64,000 bases of DNA from Terriglobia bacterium (GTDB lineage Bacteria > Acidobacteriota > Terriglobia > Acidiferrales > UBA7541): the NCBI GenBank assembly GCA_020072785.1, contig JAIQGG010000002.1, forward strand, positions 930,001 to 994,000, in the 5' to 3' direction. This document shows positions 59,266 to 64,000 of this stretch, in pieces. Both the position numbers and the translations under genes were made by a program. The notes beneath the pieces are model-generated. The model was not told where the DNA came from, did not search any database, and saw only the letters and a list, made by a program, of their open reading frames with translations. Position 1 is the stretch's first letter. Each line of letters opens with the position of its first letter.

Positions 59266-61596
59266 ATGCGAATGTTTCCGGAAATGTTGTGTCTGCCGCG
59301 GACGCCCAGGGTGATTCTCCTGCTGGGCGCGCTCGCGAGCCTGTGCCTGGCGCCGCGCGAGGCGCGCGCGCAAGCGGTGCGCGTGGAGGGAACGGTGCGC
59401 GATGCGCGCGGCGCGGCGGTATCCGGGGCGGAAGTGAAACTGCGCTGCCAGTCGTACCAAAGTTCGCAGACGGCGGATGGCGCGGGGGGATTCTTCTTCG
59501 ACGGCGTTCCCGGGACATCCGGAACGCTGCTGGTGCAGGCCCGCGGGTTCGAGGCATCGGAAACACAGTGGAGCGCTACAGCAGGGGGCACAGCACAACT
59601 GCACATTACGCTCTCCCTGGAGACCATGCGCGAGCGCGTGAGCGTGACCGCCACGCGGACTGAGACGCGTCTCGGCGATACCCCGGCCAGCAGCCTGGTG
59701 CTGAATGCCGAGGACGTCGCCGCTACGCCGGCGCTGACGCTCGACGATCTGTTGCGCCAGGTGCCGGGCTTCGGCCTGTTCCGGCGTTCCGGGAGCCGCA
59801 CGGCGAATCCCACCGCGCAAGGCGTGTCGCTGCGCGGGCTGGGCGCGAGCGGGGCCAGCCGTACGCTGGTGCTCGAAGACGGGCTGCCCCTCAATGACCC
59901 GTTTGGAGGCTGGGTGTACTGGGGACGTGTGCCGCGGGCAGCGGTGGCCTGCGTCGAAGTGGTGCGCGGCGGCGCCTCGGATCTTTACGGCAGCGACGCT
60001 CTGGGCGGCGTCATCCAGCTCCGCACGCGCCGCGCGGAGCCCGGCGGGCTGCGGCTGGAGACGTCCTACGGAAATGAGCAGACGCCGGATGTTTCCGTGT
60101 GGGCCGGCGGAGAGACCCGGGGGTGGGAGGCGGCGATTGCCGCGGCCGCATTTCATACCGAGGGCTACATCCTTGTCCCGGACGACCTGCGGGGGAGTGT
60201 GGACACCCGCGCCGGCTCCGCGCACGAAACGGCGGACCTCATGGTGGGCCGCCGGATCGGGGCCGAGGGGCGGATTTTCGCGCGCGGAATCTTCTACTCG
60301 GAATCCCGGCAGAACGGCACTCCGTTGCAAATCAACGACACCGCAATGGGGGAAGGGGTTCTCGGAGGCGAGGGGCCGCTGGGGCGGTTCGGTGCGCTCG
60401 CCGTGCACCTGCGCATACAGGCGCAGACGCTGCATCAGAATTTCTCGGCGATTGCGGCGAACCGGATGAGCGAGACGCTCACCAACCAGCAATCCGTGCC
60501 GGCACAGAGCCTGGGCGGAAGCGTGCAGTGGACGCGCGCCGCAGGGAAACGCCAGACCCTGGTAGCGGGAATGGACGCGGACGAGGTGCAGGGCGCGAGC
60601 GAGGAGCGGATTTTCCTCGCCGGAAATCTTTCGGCGCTGACGCACGCCGGGGGAAGGCAGCGCACGGAGGGATTTTTCGCGGAAGACATCCTGCGCCTGG
60701 GCAGTAATTGGATCGTGACCGCGGCGGTGCGCTTCGATCATTGGCGTAATTTTGACGCGCAGGCCACGCGGATGCGGATCGCGCCGCCCGGGCCCACGAC
60801 CGTGAGCTCCTTCGCGGAACGCACGGAGAGCGCTTTCAATCCCCGGCTGTCGGTCTTGCGCCGCTTGTCGGCCAACCTCGCGCTCACCGCTTCGGCCTAC
60901 CGGGCCTTTCGCGCGCCGACGCTGAACGAGTTGTACCGCTCCTTCCGGGTGGGGAATGTGCTGACGCTCAGCAACGCCGGGTTGCGCGCGGAACGCCTGA
61001 CGGGGGGAGAGGCCGGGTTGCGCGCGACGGCATTCGGCGGGAAGCTGGACCTGCGCGGCACGTTCTTCTGGAACGAAATCGTCAATCCCATCGCCAACGT
61101 AACCCTTCTGGTGCAACCCACGCTGCTCACCCGGATGCGGGAAAACCTGGGGCGCACACGTTCCCTGGGAGTAGAACTCGATGGCGTGGCGCACGTGAGC
61201 CGTTCGTTGGATCTCTCCGGCGGCTATCAGTATGCGGCGGCGACGGTGCGCAGTTTTCCGGCGGATACGTCTCTGGTCGGCCTGTGGGTTCCCCAGGTGC
61301 CGCATCAGCAATTCACGCTGCAGGGGCAGTATGCCCACGGTTCGGGTTTGCGCCTCAGCGTCCTGGGCCGCTATGGAGGCGGGCAATTCGAGGACGACAA
61401 GAACACGCTCTTCCTGGACCCGTATTTCTCCCTGGACGTGCAGGCGGCGCGGCCTGTGGCGCGGGGCTTCGAAGCGTTTGTGGCGGTGGAGAATCTGCTG
61501 AATCGCCGGTACACGGTGGGGCTCACGCCGGTTCCGACGCTGGGTCCTCCGCTGCTGGCGCGTGTGGGCTTGCGCTGGCGGTTTCACGGCCGTTAG
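59266..61596 (+). CDS. TonB-dependent outer membrane receptor
   Basis: A 776-residue outer-membrane transporter. Signal peptide (about residues 14-36). The N-terminal carboxypeptidase-regulatory-like domain is 'VRVEGTVRDARGAAVSGAEVKL' (about 38-59), typical of Acidobacteriota and Bacteroidota. The plug begins 'VSVTATRTETRLGDTPASSLVLNAEDVAATPALTLDDLLRQVPGF' (about 125-170) and has 'SLRGLGASGASRTLVLEDGLPLNDPF'. The beta-barrel ends in 'VGLRWRFHGR', so the C-terminal aromatic signature is slightly modified (Phe as third last bulky residue). The ligand is unknown; siderophore or cobalamin-type plug homology is only generic. Start ATG 59266. Confidence 0.88.
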   Translation: MRMFPEMLCLPRTPRVILLLGALASLCLAPREARAQAVRVEGTVRDARGAAVSGAEVKLRCQSYQSSQTADGAGGFFFDGVPGTSGTLLVQARGFEASETQWSATAGGTAQLHITLSLETMRERVSVTATRTETRLGDTPASSLVLNAEDVAATPALTLDDLLRQVPGFGLFRRSGSRTANPTAQGVSLRGLGASGASRTLVLEDGLPLNDPFGGWVYWGRVPRAAVACVEVVRGGASDLYGSDALGGVIQLRTRRAEPGGLRLETSYGNEQTPDVSVWAGGETRGWEAAIAAAAFHTEGYILVPDDLRGSVDTRAGSAHETADLMVGRRIGAEGRIFARGIFYSESRQNGTPLQINDTAMGEGVLGGEGPLGRFGALAVHLRIQAQTLHQNFSAIAANRMSETLTNQQSVPAQSLGGSVQWTRAAGKRQTLVAGMDADEVQGASEERIFLAGNLSALTHAGGRQRTEGFFAEDILRLGSNWIVTAAVRFDHWRNFDAQATRMRIAPPGPTTVSSFAERTESAFNPRLSVLRRLSANLALTASAYRAFRAPTLNELYRSFRVGNVLTLSNAGLRAERLTGGEAGLRATAFGGKLDLRGTFFWNEIVNPIANVTLLVQPTLLTRMRENLGRTRSLGVELDGVAHVSRSLDLSGGYQYAAATVRSFPADTSLVGLWVPQVPHQQFTLQGQYAHGSGLRLSVLGRYGGGQFEDDKNTLFLDPYFSLDVQAARPVARGFEAFVAVENLLNRRYTVGLTPVPTLGPPLLARVGLRWRFHGR

Positions 61597-61599
61597 CCG

Positions 61600-62214
<615 letters not shown>

Positions 62215-62223
62215 CTACCACGC

Positions 62224-62679
62224 ATGCGAGAGCTTCTCGGCCGCATCTTCCAGTACGACTTTTTGAAGGGGCTGGCGGTCACCTTCCGGTACCAGCACCC
62301 CAAGAACATTTACACCGAACAGTATCCCCTGGAGCGCCCCAGGATCGCGGAGCGCTACCGGGGCGCGCCGCGGCTGAACAAGAATCCGGAGACCGGCGAG
62401 ACGCTGTGTATCGCCTGCAATCTGTGCGCGCTGGCGTGTCCGGAAAACCTGATTGTGGTTGGCTGGCAGCGCGATGACGCCACGCGCCGCAAGGTGCTCA
62501 CGCACTTCACCTACGACACCTCCCGCTGCATGTTCTGCGGCCTGTGTGAAGACGCCTGCCCCACGGATTGCCTGGAGCTCACGCAGGATTTCGAACTGGC
62601 ATATTACGGCCGCGAGGGCGCCATCTGGGACCGGCATCGGCTCGAAGAAGGCCCCACTCCGGCGCGCTATACTCGCTGA
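62224..62679 (+). CDS. NADH-quinone oxidoreductase subunit I-like ferredoxin, stand-alone
   Basis: A 151-residue protein with the NuoI signature: 'LKGLAVTFRYQHPKNIYTEQYPLERP' (N-terminal membrane-associated part) and two [4Fe-4S] sites, 'CIACNLCALACPENLIVV' and 'CMFCGLCEDACPTDCLEL' (about residues 61-78 and 101-118). In complex I it carries clusters N6a and N6b. No other nuo gene is in the window, so it is separated from the main operon or serves another oxidoreductase. ATG 62224 is chosen (a TTG at 62188 is possible). Confidence 0.88.
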   Translation: MRELLGRIFQYDFLKGLAVTFRYQHPKNIYTEQYPLERPRIAERYRGAPRLNKNPETGETLCIACNLCALACPENLIVVGWQRDDATRRKVLTHFTYDTSRCMFCGLCEDACPTDCLELTQDFELAYYGREGAIWDRHRLEEGPTPARYTR

Positions 62680-62688
62680 AGACCGGGC

Positions 62689-63669
62689 ATGGAAATCCGC
62701 AGAGATCCCATCACGCAAAGCTGGGTGGTTCTGGGGCATCGCGAAGAGCCCCCGGAGAATGACAAGGTGTGCCCGCTGTGCCGCGGGGAGGCGGAAAAGC
62801 AGCCGGCCTTGCTGACCTGGCCGGAGCAGGGCCCCTGGCAGATCCGCGTCCTGCCGCACATGGATCCGCTGTACCGCATCGAGGGGGAACTCGGCCGCCA
62901 GGCCGAGGGCATCTACGACAAGATGCTGCCCATCGGGGCGCACGAAGTGATCGTGGAATCGCCGCAGCACGACATGCGCTTGGGGCGGCTCAGCGACGAA
63001 CAGATCGAGCGCGTGCTGTGGGCCTACGGTGCGCGCATCACGGACCTGAAGAAGGACCCGCGCTTCAAATACGTGGCGGTGTTCAAGAACCAGGGCGTGC
63101 TGGCCGGGGAAGAGTGGGCGCACCCGCATTCCCAGGTGACGGCCACGGCGTTCGTGCCGCGCCGCGTCAAGTACGAGCTGCACTCCTCGCGCGACTGGTT
63201 CAAAGAGAAGGAGCGCTGCGTCTTTTGCGACATCGTGCGCCAGGAGGAGAAGCAGGGCAAGCGCATCGTGGACGTCCAGGGCGAATACTACGCGCTGTGT
63301 CCGTATGCTTCGCGCGTGCCCTACGAAATCTGGCTGCTGCACCGCAAGCACAACCATGCCTTCGAACAACCCCGCGCGGGCGCCAATCGCAGGAATCTGG
63401 CCGCCCTGCTGGGCCGCACCCTGCGCCGTCTGGAAAAGTTCGCCCCGGCTTTTCACCTTGTGGTGCACACTTCGCCCAATACGCGCAGCAAGAAGGGCGA
63501 GCTCTCCGGCTACTGGAAGACCCTGGCCGACGATTTTCACTGGCACATCGAGATCCTGCCCATCGTGCAGACGCGCAGCAAGTCCTACAGCATCAAAGAG
63601 GTCTATTACAACGGGGTGCTGCCCGAACAGGCCGCCGAATATCTGCGCAATCTGGATCCCAATTCATGA
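62689..63669 (+). CDS. galT: Galactose-1-phosphate uridylyltransferase family
   Basis: A 326-residue HIT-superfamily enzyme. Zinc ligands in 'CPLCRG' (about residues 28-33) and 'CVFCDI'. The active site WAHPHSQ (about 143-149) contains the nucleophilic His, and a second His region is 'HWHIEILPI' (about 284-292). It would exchange UMP between UDP-glucose and galactose-1-phosphate in the Leloir pathway. Relatives act on other sugar phosphates (ADP-glucose phosphorylase), so the substrate is not certain. It lies 9 bp after nuoI and overlaps the next start (ATGA). Confidence 0.85.
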   Translation: MEIRRDPITQSWVVLGHREEPPENDKVCPLCRGEAEKQPALLTWPEQGPWQIRVLPHMDPLYRIEGELGRQAEGIYDKMLPIGAHEVIVESPQHDMRLGRLSDEQIERVLWAYGARITDLKKDPRFKYVAVFKNQGVLAGEEWAHPHSQVTATAFVPRRVKYELHSSRDWFKEKERCVFCDIVRQEEKQGKRIVDVQGEYYALCPYASRVPYEIWLLHRKHNHAFEQPRAGANRRNLAALLGRTLRRLEKFAPAFHLVVHTSPNTRSKKGELSGYWKTLADDFHWHIEILPIVQTRSKSYSIKEVYYNGVLPEQAAEYLRNLDPNS

Positions 63670-64000
63670 AGGACGAACGCGGCGGCATTATCCTGCTGCT
63701 GATCGTGGCGCTGTTTCTGGCGGCCGTCTGCGGCGTGGCCTATCTTCTGCGCCGGCCCCTGCTGCAATGGGCCGGGAACGCCTGGATCGTCGAGGATCCG
63801 CTGGAGCACGCCGATGCGCTGATTGTGCTCAGCGACGACAATATGGACGGGGAGCGCGCCGCGCGCGCCGCGCTGCTCTATCAGCAGGGCCTGGCGCCAG
63901 TGGTCGTGGGCAGCGGGCGGCGTCTGCGCCGCTATGCAGGGATCGCGGAGCTGATGGAGCATGATCTGGAAGCGCACGGCGTGCCCCAGGGCGCGATCGT
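63666..64000 (+). CDS. YdcF/ElyC-SanA family (DUF218) membrane protein, 3' end outside window
   Basis: The start ATG 63666 overlaps the galT stop, and the frame remains open to the window end (111 codons). The N-terminal membrane anchor 'GGIILLLIVALFLAAVCGVAYLL' (residues 6-28) is followed by 'HADALIVLSDDNMDGERAARAALLYQQGLAPVVVGSG' (about 48-84), the DUF218 hallmark (the strand-loop after the membrane segment). Family members act in envelope barrier function and vancomycin sensitivity. Partial; the C-terminal part is unseen. Confidence 0.78.
   Translation, partial: MKDERGGIILLLIVALFLAAVCGVAYLLRRPLLQWAGNAWIVEDPLEHADALIVLSDDNMDGERAARAALLYQQGLAPVVVGSGRRLRRYAGIAELMEHDLEAHGVPQGAI

Overview
GC-rich (roughly 63-66 %) chromosomal DNA from a Gram-negative bacterium, most likely an Acidobacteriota member. 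The pointers are lpxB, a TonB-dependent receptor with a carboxypeptidase-like N-terminal module, many secreted proteins or lipoproteins of no known function, a PilZ/coiled-coil giant, and an SRP RNA-dnaX-ybaB-recR cluster. The phylum is inferred from gene content, not from a marker tree. Apart from one small AT-richer patch, the window looks like ordinary chromosome. I see no prophage, insertion sequence, CRISPR array or replication origin.

Layout. 1-4.6 kb: two phosphofructokinase paralogues (one with PPi-type residues, one ATP-type) around a convergent doxX, then an SH3 protein and a beta-propeller lipoprotein. 4.6-18.9 kb: an ornithine-cyclodeaminase-like gene, then a TetR regulator with a clear promoter/operator. 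It heads a long plus-strand acyl-CoA/aromatic cluster: three enoyl-CoA hydratase-family enzymes, an aldehyde dehydrogenase, a broken mismatch DNA glycosylase, a rhodanese, a predicted selenocysteine-containing ArsC-like protein (in-frame UGA plus SECIS hairpin), the three subunits of a 4-hydroxybenzoyl-CoA reductase-type molybdoenzyme, an amidohydrolase and a 3-hydroxyacyl-CoA dehydrogenase. A macro-domain protein and a MidA-like methyltransferase follow.

18.9-30.4 kb (minus strand): an M1-peptidase-like protein that has lost its zinc site, lpxB, a heterodimeric ABC exporter translationally coupled to a lipoprotein, an unknown protein, and a 935-residue PilZ/coiled-coil protein. 30.5-34 kb: a DUF962 membrane protein, then recR, ybaB, dnaX and the SRP RNA. 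34-39 kb: a secreted protein behind a leader with four consecutive hairpins, a sigma-54 response regulator, a site-2 protease, tRNA-Gln and tRNA-Ser. 39-45.9 kb: msrA, a secreted repeat protein, a lower-GC patch with a lipoprotein and an acyl-carrier-like protein, an atypical SDR, an ACT-domain protein and an active M1 aminopeptidase. 45.9-53.1 kb: glycerate kinase and 2-hydroxyacid dehydrogenase facing glcDEF, together a glycolate/glyoxylate/glycerate module. 53.1-64 kb: a secreted protein, an anti-sigma/ECF pair, acetyl-CoA synthetase, an SDR, a second tRNA-Ser, a TonB receptor, tadA, a stand-alone nuoI-like gene, galT and a truncated YdcF/ElyC-like gene.

Stand-out signals: (1) the UGA-interrupted ArsC-like gene with an fdhF-like SECIS loop; (2) a dispersed family of 17-nt palindromes, always in 2-3 copies at an exact 27-bp period, at four loci; (3) a 4-hydroxybenzoyl-CoA reductase cluster in this lineage; (4) the structured four-hairpin leader at 34.15-34.28 kb; (5) an inactivated M1 peptidase and other proteins lacking catalytic residues.
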